This document shows positions 11,440-22,013 of a DNA stretch of 64,000 bases, piece by piece. The first letter of the stretch is position 1. Each line of letters begins with the position of its first letter. The notes below the pieces were generated by a model. That model had not been told where the DNA came from, made no database searches, and saw only the letters and a list, made by a program, of their open reading frames with translations. Location of the stretch: contig JAOANR010000004.1 of NCBI GenBank assembly GCA_030278955.1, positions 52,455,459 through 52,519,458 on the forward strand, in the 5' to 3' direction. The position numbers and the translations under genes were made by a program. This stretch comes from Hygrophila difformis. Taxonomy: Eukaryota; Streptophyta; Magnoliopsida; Lamiales; Acanthaceae.

Positions 11440-12280
11440 AGTCATTACAAGGCTGTCAGACCCAAAAAAGGGGCCAAAGCGGGCTGCATGTTATTCAAAT
11501 CGCCTCACTATGGTCCAAAATGGAAATTACATCCTTCTGATGACCTATTTAAGTTTTTTTATGTAATTAAAATAAATAATATTCATTCCATCCCATTATT
11601 TGTGTCTCACTTTTCTTTTTTAGCATTTCGAATAAAAAATAACCAATTAATAATAATGTGTCAAACCATATCTCGATGTCAATTGCTAAAATGAGGTTAC
11701 TCAGTGCATTGATACTACTCCGTTATACCAAGGTATATCTTCCCATCGGAGACCCCTCAACCTAAGGTTTGGGATTCGATTTCCCTCCCGGTCCCCTACC
11801 ATTCCCTCTATCTCATTTGTAATTTGCGTGATTTGAGTTCTCAATAAAATAAAAATAAAATAAAGAGAATAAAAATAAAAATACATTTTTATGAAATGAT
11901 AATAGAAAAAAATAAGAATTCTCCAACCATCAAGAGCAAGTGAAACAAAATTGAAGATCATAATGATGATGATGGGTCTCCAATGGGAAGGTACACATTG
12001 GTTTGATAGAGGAATATCGAGGCACCTCGAGATGTGGTTTAACATATTGTTATTAAATGGGTTTTTTTGTATTCGGACGAACAAAAAAGGAAAGTTGGAC
12101 ATAAACAATGAGATTTAAAGAATATTAATTATTTTAATCATATAAAAAATAAAAAAATAAACATTAATAGACCATCAGAAGGAAGCGATTTCCACTTTTG
12201 AGTTATAAGGAGGTGATTTGAACAACATGCGGCTCTTTTGGCCCTTTTTCTAGGCCAGACATCCTTATAGTGGCCCAAAT
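11440..12280. mobile_element. Foldback element with ~115-bp inverted arms
   Basis: The left arm (about 11440-11555) and right arm (about 12165-12280) are inverted copies at roughly 75-80% by eye. They share GGGCCAAA, GCATGTT.TTCAAATC.CCTC and CTTCCTTCTGATG blocks. A SINE sits in the loop at 11700-11850, so the foldback is older than that SINE insertion. The target duplication was not resolved. The 135-aa reading frame on the minus strand (11701-12108) crosses the SINE and is not a gene. Confidence 0.6.
11700..11850 (+). mobile_element. tRNA-derived SINE, diverged
   Basis: Shares the ...GTTTGGGATTCGATTTCCC box-B region, the CCGGTCCCCTACCATTCCCT segment and the GTAATTTGCGTGATTTGAG tail with the copies at 298 and 1953. 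It ends in an A/T-rich run. Diverged and without an obvious duplication. Confidence 0.6.
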
Positions 12281-12289
12281 TCTAAATGA

Positions 12290-13560
12290 AAAAATAATTG
12301 CCAAAATATGAAAATGACTGATGGCCTAAAAACATTATTATCCCTTATTTTTAATATAATAAAACATAAATAAGATTTATATTATTTAGTATATATTTAT
12401 ATACTATTAGAATGATGAATTATAAAACATATTTTTTTTAACGATTAACAGTTATATAATTGTATATTACTTTCATGAGAAGTAACATATTTTTGTGAAA
12501 ACATAACCTATATATACATTAATTAATTTATACAATTTTTTTCTTCATATATTCATTAATGTATCTTTTAATAATATAAATTCCATATATACAATGCGAA
12601 TCTATAAATTTGAAATTCTAAATCTCTTAAAAACTGATATAAATCGGAAATTCAATATCTTATAAAAACTAAAACTTGGAATTTCTATATACACATTAAT
12701 ATATCTTTAATATGAATAAATAAATAAATAAGATGTGCAATGTACAATTTGATTACATCATTTACCACACTCCAAAAAAATATAACCAAAATTGAGACCA
12801 AACCTACAGAAAATTACCGGCATTGATCACCGTATTGAAACATAAACACAACATAATTCTTAGTTACCAATGCAGCATCATCATAAAAATTTTCTGGTGC
12901 AAAAACTGAAAATGCCTATCTATGTCTTAATTCTATAGTTTAAAATTGAAAATTATAAATAAATAATAAATGCGGTGACAAAATAAATAAATAAAATATA
13001 AAATACAAAATAATAAATCTACAAATAACAAAATCTAAAGTAGATTAAAAAAAAAATGCAAAATATCAAATTTCCAATCTTTCTAAAAGTGAACATTGTG
13101 GGAATTTTATATAAATTGAAAATTGTATATATTTAAAAAACTAAAAATCTATAATGAATAAATAAATAAATACGACAATATTAAATTAGTAAATTAAAAA
13201 ATTCAAAATAATAAAGATAAAAAAAATTGTAAAATTTCAAATTTCAAATCCTTCAAATCTTTTTAAAAGTAAACATAAAAATGCAAAATTTCATTCTAGA
13301 GTCCCGTATTTAGTAATGCCCAAACTCTTTCTTCTGTATCGAGGATCATCGAAATAATTTAAAATCTTTCAAATCTTTTTAAAAGGGATATTTCATATAA
13401 ATTGGATATTTCATATATTTCAAAAACTAAAAATCTATCATGAATAATGAATAAATGTGAAAATCTAAAATTAATAAATTAAAAATGCAAAAATTTGTAA
13501 AAATTAGAAATTTAAAATGGAGACACCACATTAATTATAGGATGGGTTGGTCACTAATGC
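12290..13560. other. AT-rich spacer with weak repeated motifs
   Basis: Very A-rich sequence. Several diverged repeats of ATAAATTG(A)AAAT..ATATATTT..AAAAACTAAAAATCTAT occur (near 13085-13160 and 13385-13445), suggesting an old tandem duplication. No gene recognised. Confidence 0.5.
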
Positions 13561-13747
13561 TTTAATATATATATATATATATAGATAACATAATTCTTAG
13601 TATTTTGCAAAAAATATAACCAATGACAGAAATGAGACTGAATTCTTTCTGGGCTTGAGAGCGTCCCTGGGTCTGTCCAGTGAATAAATTAATCCCGAAC
13701 AAGCCCAGGCCCAACATGGTACAAAATGCGAAAAATAAAAAACAAAA

Positions 13748-13766
13748 TAAAAAAAAAAAAAAAAGA
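13748..13766 (-). terminator. Pol III terminator of tRNA-Glu
   Basis: Immediately 3' of the tRNA on the minus strand, after a few bases, lies an uninterrupted run of about 16 T residues (A-run on the plus strand), more than the four T's needed for RNA polymerase III to stop. Confidence 0.8.
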
Positions 13767-13768
13767 AT

Positions 13769-13840
13769 TCCGTTGCCGGGACTCGAACCCGGGTCTCTCG
13801 GGTGAGAGCCGAGTATCCTGACCATCTAGACTACAACGGA
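13769..13840 (-). tRNA. trnE-CTC: tRNA-Glu (anticodon CTC)
   Basis: Read on the minus strand, a 72-nt cloverleaf starts TCCGTTG and ends CAACGGA, giving a perfect 7-bp acceptor stem. The anticodon arm reads CTCGGCTCTCACCCGAG, with CTC in the loop. The T arm CCGGGTTCGAGTCCCGG contains a canonical box B (GGTTCGAGTCC). The A box TAGTCTAGATGG is slightly off consensus but usual for plant tRNA-Glu. No intron; CCA is not encoded, as expected for a nuclear gene. The poly-T run downstream supports an active Pol III unit. It is an isolated tRNA gene among repeats. Confidence 0.97.
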
Positions 13841-14431
13841 TACATGTTTTCTTGTGTTTTTAGTTAAAAATTATAAAAAGCTTTGTTTGTTTCATGGTTC
13901 TAAAATATACTATAGGTATGTTTGGTACGGTGTATTGAGATGTATTAGGGTGTATAGTATTAACATTATGTACTAAAATAGTACTATCCTATGTTTGGTT
14001 AGTTTTAGAACATGTATAAGTATTATTTTAATGAGGGGTTTGATGTATTATTTAACTAGTACACCCGCCCGCGCGATGCACGTGGATGTAAAATAAATTT
14101 GATGGAATCAATATTATTAACTCCTACCATAAAGTTATAATCAAATACTCCTATTTTCTTATATCTTAAATGAAATATGCAGCATTGGTCCTATAACTAA
14201 TAAAAATAGTATATTGAACATTTAATCTTTAATATTAAACAATATTATATATACATCATGATCCTGAAAATATACGTGAATGTTTACTCAAATAGATCAA
14301 TTATTTAAGGAAAATATTTATATTATATTTAATGTAAAAATAAATTAATTTTTTAAATAAATAATTTGCATATACATGAAAAGTAAAATAAAAATAATTT
14401 CGTAAATAAAAATTGTTCCAGTTAATTTATA

Positions 14432-14672
14432 TACTGTCAGTCAAAACTTCACCCCCCATGACATGTTTTCTCATTCTTGTCGGAACCAATATAATGTCAG
14501 TTAATACTTTTACCCTCCAATACATTTTTTCACACTCTTGTCGAAACCAATGTACTGTCAGTTAATACTTCACCCCCAGGATTTTTTTCCTATTTTTTTC
14601 GGAACCAATGTACTACTAGTCAATACTTCACCCTCCAAGACATTTCTTCCCACTCTTGTCGAAACCAATGTA
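14432..14672. repeat. 60-65 bp tandem motif, block 1
   Basis: About four diverged units of the pattern CCAATGTACTGTCAGTTAAT, then ACTTCACCCTCCAAGACATT, then TTTCCCACTCTTGTCGGAA. The same unit recurs at 15464-15660 and 16038-16170, always in the same orientation. Confidence 0.75.
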
Positions 14673-14675
14673 CCC

Positions 14676-15015
14676 GCGGGGATGTAAAATCGAGAGTAAT
14701 ATATTTATACGTTCATATAAAAAAATACTATTGAATTAAGATTATTATTAGATCCTACAGTCAAGATACAATTTATATGTTAGCATAATGAATGGAAATC
14801 TCAATAACATAGCACAATGTTATCCGTGGATCTGTTCCATCTGACGACTGTTGATTTTACACAAAAAAAAAATCAAATCGAACTTTCTCTCCCCCGCAAC
14901 ACAGTTCTAAAGAATCTTATTTATTATTTCAATATTTAAGAATTTTAAATGAAATAAGCAGCTTTGGTTCTGTAAGTAATAAAAGTATTGTATATTGAAT
15001 ATTCAATTAAACAAT
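14676..15015 (+). repeat. ~340-bp direct repeat, copy 1 (partner 16175-16515)
   Basis: The stretch from TAAAATCGAGAGTAATATAT through GATGACTGTTGATTTTACAC (C in place of A) to TAAGTAAT..AGTATTGTATATT is repeated about 1.5 kb downstream with roughly 90% identity by eye. The unit between the copies includes 60-bp motif block 2 and the helicase piece, implying one 1.5-kb segmental duplication. Confidence 0.75.
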
Positions 15016-15463
15016 ATTATATATACAACATCTCTCTAAGTATGACGCGTTCTTTCAAATACTTAAAAAATGTAAAGTTGTTTCAAACTTTAATATATTA
15101 TATATACATTTATATTAAACGATGTGAGTAGATGTAAAATTTAAAAAAATTATAAAACAGAAAATAAAGAATATTGTTCTCCTCACTATTTGGAAGTTAA
15201 AGATGAAAAAAATAAATACAAAATTGTATGTTATTAAAAATAAAATAATTAAAAGATTATATTACATAAACTTTAATTTTTTTATTCTTATTAAGATGAT
15301 AGCCGGTAGAATAACCCCAATATCTCATTGCACTTTCAATTTCCTTGAAGATGATCGTCTGCGAACAACCTCCACCCCCAATGTATCATACGCATTGATT
15401 TAAAACGAAAAATCCAACTATTTGATTATATGAATGAAAAATACTTTCAAACGCATGTCACAA

Positions 15464-15660
15464 TGTACTGTCAGTCAATATTTCACCCCCATTACATTTT
15501 TTCCCATTCGTGTCAAAACCAATGTACTGTCAGTTAATAATTCACCATCCAAGACATTTTTCCCACTCTCATTGTAACCAATATATTACCAATCAATGCT
15601 TCACCCTCCATGAAACTTTTTCCCATTTTTTCGTGAGTCAATACTTCACCCTCCAATACT
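15464..15660. repeat. 60-65 bp tandem motif, block 2
   Basis: Three units of the same GTACTGTCAGTCAATA / TTCACC.. / CATTTTTTCCCA.TC motif as block 1. Short reading frames across the block (for example 15510-15731) reflect the repeat. Confidence 0.7.
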
Positions 15661-15859
15661 CTATCATTAGACATGTATCGCCAATACTTATCCACAGATC
15701 ATCAGAAGAAGTTAACACAACAGCTAAATAGTAAGAAAGTGATTTCTCAAAATAGGTGCAGAGGCCCAATGATATCTCATATAACACAATTCACCCTTTA
15801 CCCTAACGCGTTATCGCGTTATTACATGTGATGCAGCAATATAGAACTGATCGTGTCTG

Positions 15860-15985
15860 GATCCTTTATTAACACTCCAATATGTTTTAAGGATTGACAT
15901 TGGCTCTTGTTGATAGTCACAGCATAGCAAACAATTAGTGGAAACTAACGTCTTGAAAATTTAAATGGTATTCTATGATCAAATG
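15860..15985 (-). pseudogene. Helitron helicase motif fragment
   Basis: On the minus strand, the translated pieces FAM (then a shift) TINKSQCQSLKHIGV correspond to the conserved AMTINKSQGQSL..VG region near the C-terminus of Helitron Pif1-type helicases. It lies about 1.8 kb from the 3' terminus at 14056, a sensible position. Confidence 0.6.
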
Positions 15986-16037
15986 ACGCCAAACTCATTC
16001 GTGAAATAAACACTCTATCTTCACTGCTTTCGCGAGT

Positions 16038-16170
16038 CAATACTTCATCCCATGACATTTTTTCTATTATTGTCGGAACCAATGTGTTGTCAGTCAATAC
16101 TTTCACCCCAGGATATTTTTTTCCATTCTTATCGGAACCAATGTGATTATAGTCAATACTTCACCCTCGG
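16038..16170. repeat. 60-65 bp tandem motif, block 3
   Basis: Two units (GTGTTGTCAGTCAATACTTT, then CACCCCAGGATATTTTTTTC and so on) immediately before the second 340-bp direct repeat, mirroring the order of block 1 and copy 1. Confidence 0.65.
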
Positions 16171-16174
16171 TACC

Positions 16175-16515
16175 CACGAGAATATAAAATCGGAGTAATA
16201 TATTTATACGTTAATATAAAAAATACTATGTAATTAATATTATTATTGGATCATACAGTCAAGATATAATTTATATATTAGCATAATGGATGAAAATTTC
16301 AATAACATCGCACAACGTTATCTGTGGATCTGTTCCATCAGATGACTGTTGATTTTACACACAAAAAAAAAAATCAAATCGAACTTTCTTCTCACCCGCA
16401 ACACAGTTCTAAAGAATTTTATTTATTATTTCAATATTTAAGAATTTTAAATGAAATATGCAGCTTTGGTCCTGTAAGTAATATCAGTATTGTATATTGA
16501 ATATTCAAACATTTA
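16175..16515 (+). repeat. ~340-bp direct repeat, copy 2
   Basis: Partner of 14676-15015 (TAAAATCGGAGTAATATATT through CTGTAAGTAATATCAG). Followed by about 165 bp of further repeat-like sequence up to the CACTA insertion. Confidence 0.75.
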
Positions 16516-16680
16516 TATTAGACAATATTATTTATACATTATCTCTCTATAAATACGGGAATTTGACTGAAATTGATCGATTATTGTAAAAAAAATTAAA
16601 CGGTATTCTATGATCAGATAAGGTCAAACTATTCGTGGATGGTATCACTAAAATACATCTGAACATGATGGTATCACTTT

Positions 16681-16692
16681 CACTACAAGAAA
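16681..16692 (+). repeat. CACTA 5' terminal inverted repeat
   Basis: CACTACAAGAAA, matched in inverted orientation by TTTCTTGTAGTG at 24472-24483. The CACTA pentamer is the expected cleavage end for TNP2-type transposases. Confidence 0.95.
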
Positions 16693-16703
16693 GAAGTGAA
16701 TTA

Positions 16704-16890
16704 CCGACCGCATTTGCCGACCGTCACCTTGCGGGTCGGATTTACCGACCGGGTTACCGACCGCAAAGGCGGTCGGCAAAATGTAACCGTTGGGTGGGGA
16801 CCCAATTCCGAAACGACCGAGTTACCGACCGCGGGTACTGCGGTCGGTAATACCGACCGGGTTACCGACCGCACAGACGGTCGGTAACCT
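16704..16890. repeat. CACTA 5' subterminal repeat array
   Basis: About ten copies of the GACCG core as TTACCGACCG or CGGTCGGTAA occur in both orientations, several as hairpin pairs such as TTACCGACCGC...GCGGTCGG. In En/Spm such subterminal motifs are bound by the TNPA protein. By inference they bind the product of 22014-23806 here. Confidence 0.85.
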
Positions 16891-16924
16891 AGGTCGTATA
16901 TTTGCGCCCCAACTCAGTGAAAAC

Positions 16925-17345
16925 ACAATACCCGCGTCTCCATCCCCAAATTCACCTTCTCCATTTCACTCCCTCCGTTCCCAACGTTCGAGCGCCGACC
17001 ACCCCCTCGCCGACCGCCGCCGCCGCCGACCAATTGCCATTCGAGCGCCGTCCACCCCACGCGAGTGTCGACTCCTCCACGTACGAGAAGGAAGCGCCCA
17101 TCCGAGGACCTCCCTGCCGCTGCAATCGCCGCCGGACGCGTCGCCTGTCGCCGTCGCCGCCGGAGCTAAGACGCCCGCAGCCCCCGCCCGCCGGAGCGCA
17201 GACGCGCGGCCACCATTGCAAGAGCCCCTGCCCTCCCCATTTCTGCCCTCCGGCAGTCCCACCACCACCGGCCACCCCTTCCCATTCGAGTGCACAATCG
17301 AGGTATTCGATTCACTTCTTTTTTTGCTCTAAAATTCCATTCGAA
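16925..17345 (+). promoter_or_regulatory. GC-rich leader of the CACTA transcription unit
   Basis: A sharply GC- and CpG-rich block stands between the subterminal repeats and the AT-rich stretch before the transposase. It has C-rich pyrimidine tracts and open frames on both strands that reflect composition, not genes. It is followed by a plausible donor (CGAG/GTATTC near 17301) and, just before the transposase ATG, an acceptor-like TCATAG at 18330-18335, so a 5'-UTR intron of about 1 kb is likely. It probably holds the promoter and first exon. Confidence 0.5.
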
Positions 17346-17999
17346 TCTTGATTAATTTTTTTCCGTTTGTGGCATTGTGTTTGTATTTTTTTTTTGGTGA
17401 TAATGGTATTTGAACTTTGAAATGTGGATTGGGTACTCTATCGAGACAATTCGATTTATCATAGTCTTAGAAAATGCATTTGATTACATTGATCGGTTAA
17501 GCTCGTAATCGTGTTCTCTAGTTAGCAAAACCATTTAAAGGAAAAAAATTAGATTGCTAACGTTGGGGCAGCCGGCTGTTTTGGCATTTTGGGTAGGAAA
17601 TATTTGGATTGTTGCAATTACGGACTGAGATATAGAATCCTCTCGTCGAGTAGATGATTATCCATATATGATATGTTGAATTTGGAGTTGATTTGAAAAA
17701 GTTATGCCATTTCCGAATGAACGTGTTGGTTGGTCGTTGAATTTTTTGAATGCGTTACTTGTGCGTGCCATTGTTTATTTCCTTTCGAATTGGGCATTGA
17801 TGTTGTCGATTAGAATTTTGGTTTGAGTTTGTGAATGTCTGTTATTATAGTTATTTAATTTTCGATTGCTACATGTCCAAGTCCATGGGGAACTCAATAA
17901 AATGCCTCTAGTGTTATGCCGATTTCCATGACATTTCTTCTTTATCGTTTTAATATTGAATATTGTAGTATTAGACACATTTTGGGCACTACTTTAATT

Positions 18000-18125
18000 T
18001 GGAAATCAACATAATATCATTCTTAAATTGAAAATTCTTAATTCCTAAGATTGTTTTTCAATATCATTCTTAAATTGAAAATTCTTAATTCCTAATATCA
18101 CCAATATCGTTCTTAATTCTTAAAA
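18000..18125 (+). repeat. Short tandem duplication in CACTA leader intron
   Basis: AATATCATTCTTAAATTG.. followed by AAAATTCTTAATTCCTAA is repeated almost exactly (about 18011-18050 and 18060-18098) with a third partial copy. It lies in the presumed 5'-UTR intron. Confidence 0.7.
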
Positions 18126-18339
18126 GATTATAATAGTTAATTGTAAAAGATTAGCACATAAAATGACTTAATTACAATCAACAAAAATCCCAACAACAGA
18201 TGTTTCATAATGTGTTTCAACATGAAATTGCCCATCAATCGTCTATACACAACCTCAATATGCTAATTTACCCGGTAGGATTTGGTGATTACATGCGATT
18301 GATTAATAATATTCAAGTGGAATTCAAAATGTCATAGGT

Positions 18340-21300
18340 ATGGACCGAAGTTGGATGTACCGCTCCCGACGTAGTATTGGAGTACTCACAGATGAATTTA
18401 AAAATGGGGTCAAATTATTTATACAGATGTCCCATGCAAACCCAAACGTGGATAGAGCACAGGGAAGACTTAGGTGTCCGTGTAGTAGATGTAAGAATAA
18501 ATGTTATCTATCTGATAATGACATCACATATCATCTATATCGTGATGGCTTTGTCCCTAACTACGAAATATGGACGTGTCATGGAGAGCCACACCAATTT
18601 AGTCGCTATTACGATACCGATAATACGGCGTCCACATCAGTGTCGGCACGTGATGATGATTACATACAAATGGTGTGCGATGGAATGGGAATTGGTGGGC
18701 CCGACACAATACCAAATGAAGATAGTGATGAACCTAGGCCACCCGAGGAGCCTAATCCACAAGAGAAGTTGTTCTTTCGAATGTTGGAGGCGGCCGACAA
18801 AGATTTGTGGCCAGGATGCAAGAAAATGACTCTTTTGTCCACTATTGCTAGGTTGTTGAATATTAAGGCCGAACACAACTTATCGGAGAGGTGCTTCGAT
18901 ACTTTGTGTCAACTAATTCTTGATACACTCCCCGAGGATAATGCTATGATTAAGAATTTTTACGAGGCGAAAAAACTACTTGAGGGGTTAGGGTTGCCTG
19001 TTCAAAAAATTGATTGCTGTGAAAAAGGGTGTATGTTATTCTGGCGCGGTGATTCGGCCTTAGATAAATGTAAGTTCTGTGACGAGCCTCGCTATAGAGA
19101 AACAAATTCGAATTCAAGGATTGGACGGAAATACATGTTCTATTTCCCACTTAAAAACAGATTGAAGCGACTGTATGCGTCGGAAGCGACGGCGAAGCAT
19201 ATGACGTGGCATGTAGGACATCATCATGGGACTTATGGGGAGATGTGCCACCCGTGTGACTCAAAGGCATGGAAGCACTTTGATTCCACACATCCAGAAT
19301 TTAGTAGGGATGGTCGGAATGTGAGATTAGGCTTATGCACGGATGGTTTTCAACCTTTTGGTCAATCGGGATCTCAATACTCATGTTGGCCAGTCATACT
19401 AACTCCGTACAACCTCCCTCCTTCTATGTGTATGAAGGATGAATACATGTTCCTAACATGCATAATACCAGGGAAATCTAGCCCAAAGCAGAGGATTGAT
19501 GTTTATTTACAGCCCTTAATCGACGAGCTCATAGAGTTGTGGGACGTTGGGATCACTACATACGACACCTCTTCTAAACAAAATTTTCAGATGAAGGCAG
19601 CCTTGATGTGGACAATTGGGGATTTTCCGGCGTATGCTATGTTGTCGGGGTGGAGCACCTATGGGAAAACTGCATGCCCAGTATGTATGGAAGAAACAGA
19701 ATCTATACGGCTTAAAGAGGGTGGGAAACAGTCGTGGTTTGATAACCACAGGAGGTTCCTCCCTTCGAATCATCCTTTCAGAGTTGATAAGTCTAAATTC
19801 GTGAAGGATCGGGAGGAGCATAGATCGCCACCTAGGGGTAAGAGTGGTGAAGAAGTCCTAGCGGATATAGAAAGGCATGGCCTTCGACGTGTATACGAAG
19901 TGGGAGGCGAGGAAGTGAATAGAATTGTAAGCAAGACATGTGGATGGAAAAAGAAGAGTATATTCTGGGATCTACCGTATTGGAAGACGAATTTGGTTCG
20001 ACATAACTTGGACGTCATGCACATTGAGAAGAATGTGTTTGAAAATGTGTTCAATACAGTTATGGATGTTCAGGGGAAGAGTAAGGACAATGCGAAAGCA
20101 CGTGAGGACATTGTGACCTTGTGCAACAGGCCCGAACTGCATAGGGACCCTCGCACAGGGAAATACCCAAGGGCAGTGTATACAATGGACAAGGACAAGC
20201 GGGATGTGTTTCTGAAATGGGTCGCCGGATTAAAATTTCCTGATGGATGTGTATCCAATCTTGGTAGATGCGTTGACATGAATAAACACCGATTGTTTGG
20301 CATGAAAAGTCATGATTGTCATATTTTCATGCAAAGACTACTACCAATTGGATGGCGGGAGCTTCTTCCTAAGAGTGTGTGGGAGCCAATAACAGAGTTG
20401 AGCAATATTTTTCGGGCACTCACTGCGAAGACGCTGAAAGAGGCAGATATAGAAAGACTGGCCATAGATATTCCAGTAGTACTGTGTAAGCTGGAGACGA
20501 TCTTCCCCCCCTCATTCTTCGATTGTATGGAGCATCTACCTGTCCACCTCCCTTATGAAGCTAGCCTTGCCGGTCCCGTTCAATTCAGATGGATGTACCC
20601 TTATGAAAGGTATAATATGAATATGCTTGTACTTTAAAAATTTCAAAACTTTTGTTCAATACAGTCGTTTAATACAAAAAACGCATTCAATGTTTTGTAG
20701 ATATCTCAATCGACTAAAACGCACTGTGCGCAACAAGGCACATGTTGAAGGAAGTATCTGCAACGCATACATGGTTCGTGAAGCCTCAATTTTCTGCTCT
20801 CATTACTTTGAGAAGCATGTATTCACCCGGGAAAGGAATGTGCCAAGGAACGATGATGGAGGCACAACACAATACGACGATCGCCTTCCAAGTGTATTCA
20901 AATACCCGGGGCGTGCCCAAGGTCATCCCAAGAAGAGGCGGTTGTCTGAACAAGAGTTGAAAGCCATTCACAATTACCTCATTTTAAATTGCAAAGAGAT
21001 AGAACCTTATCTCACGTAAGTACTGAATTTGTTTTGTGTATTCAATTACCTCATAGTAAATTGCAAAAAATGATAACAATGCTCGTAATGGTAATAATAG
21101 GACATTTGAAGAGCAGCTGCACAAGGAACGACCGATGATAAGTGAGGCGGATATTCAAAGTGCGATGTCGGACGACTTTCCGCGATGGTTGGAGACATAT
21201 ATGACACAAAATCCACCCGAAAATCCATGTCTGAGTCACATAGCACAAGGGCCACTTCCTATTGGTATTTCATATTCAATGTACTTCATAAATGGGATGA

Positions 21301-21914
21301 AATTTCACACAGAATCGCACGGGAAGCATAGATCGACCTACAACAGTGGTGTTTGCATTTCAAGCACGTCCGGAGACTACTATGGCATAATCGAAGAGAT
21401 TATTGTCATAGAGTACCCGGCGCTGCCTATGAAGCAAACTACATTCTTCAAATGTAGATGGTTTGACCCCCGTGAAGGAATTGGAACACGGACCCATGAG
21501 AAGTACAAGCTGGTCGAGATTAACCACTCAAAGTCGTTGCCTATATACGATCCTTTTATATTTGCATACCAGGCAGAACAAGTTTGTTATGCTTCGTTCC
21601 CAACGATGAGGCCAGCTGCGAGTAGGAATGAATGGTTGGCCGTATGTAAAGTGAAACCGCGGGGTGTAATAACTGTGCGACCTGGGGAAGAACCGGAAGC
21701 ATTTCAGGAAGACGCTCCAGAACATCATGGAATCGAAACCACGACCTTCACTACTGCAAGGGAGCGCCTAACAGATAGCGTGGTCCAATATGTAGAGCTT
21801 CAGCGGGATGACGAGGCAGTTCACTCTGATTCCTCCAGTGATACTGATGATTTAGATGACACAGATCCGGATGATCCGTCACAGGAGACTTCGGATGAGG
21901 ACTTCGAAATTTGA
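18340..21914 (+). CDS. CACTA transposase, TNP2-like (3 exons, 1132 aa)
   Basis: Exons 18340-20609, 20701-21015 and 21101-21914 join in phase through GT-AG introns (AAG/GTATAA...TTGTAG and CAC/GTAAGT...AATAG) into 1132 residues plus stop. The N-terminus is the plant transposase-associated domain with a CPCSRCKN zinc-knuckle-like motif and HLYRDGFVPNYEIWTCHGE (residues about 1-90). The middle (about 265-620) is the Transposase_21 catalytic region, with GLCTDGFQPF, CPVCMEET and HNLDVMHIEKNV, the last two carrying likely metal/catalytic residues. It is followed by DUF4218 (from about 640, FMQRLLPIGWRELLP, continuing over the exon junction as YPYERYLNRLKR) and DUF4216 (in exon 3, FFKCRWFDP). The C-terminus is acidic (DSSSDTDDLDDTDPDD). 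No stop or shift was found. It is expected to cut at the CACTA ends in the nucleus. Confidence 0.93.
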
Positions 21915-22013
21915 CATGTGATAAACTTCTTAAATACCGTACGAACTATTACACACTGTATGTTTTAAAGATGTTATAAAGCTTATATTGGAATACAATT
22001 GTCCCATATACAG

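Larger units (their letters stand above)
14056..16680 (-). mobile_element. Helitron remnant (3' end at 14056), interrupted by CACTA
   Basis: At 14056-14090 the minus strand ends ...GTGCATCGCGCGGGCGGGTGTACTAG followed by T, a Helitron 3' terminus with an imperfect hairpin (CGTGC-ATC-GCGCG). Upstream on that strand (15860-15985) is decayed helicase sequence, including the TINKSQCQSLKHIGV block with one frameshift. The rest is made of internal direct repeats and a 60-65 bp repeated motif (separate entries). The 5' TC end is not seen and may lie beyond the CACTA insertion at 16681. Calling all of it one element is an inference. Confidence 0.5.

Noticed and set aside
11701..12108. 135-codon minus-strand frame
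   Set aside because: Crosses a SINE and the inside of a foldback; hydrophobic low-complexity content, no conserved motif.
13562..13825. 87-codon minus-strand frame
   Set aside because: It reads through the tRNA-Glu gene and its T-run; the RILGSHPRDPGSSPGNGI part is translated tRNA.
14432..16170. Repeated 60-bp units as a CRISPR-like array
   Set aside because: The units are diverged and adjacent, without identical repeats separated by unique spacers, and the genome is a plant nuclear one.
16790..17351. Long overlapping frames on both strands in the GC-rich block
   Set aside because: CpG-rich composition keeps stops rare on all frames; Pro/Arg/Gly-rich, mutually overlapping, no family resemblance. 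Treated as the CACTA leader.
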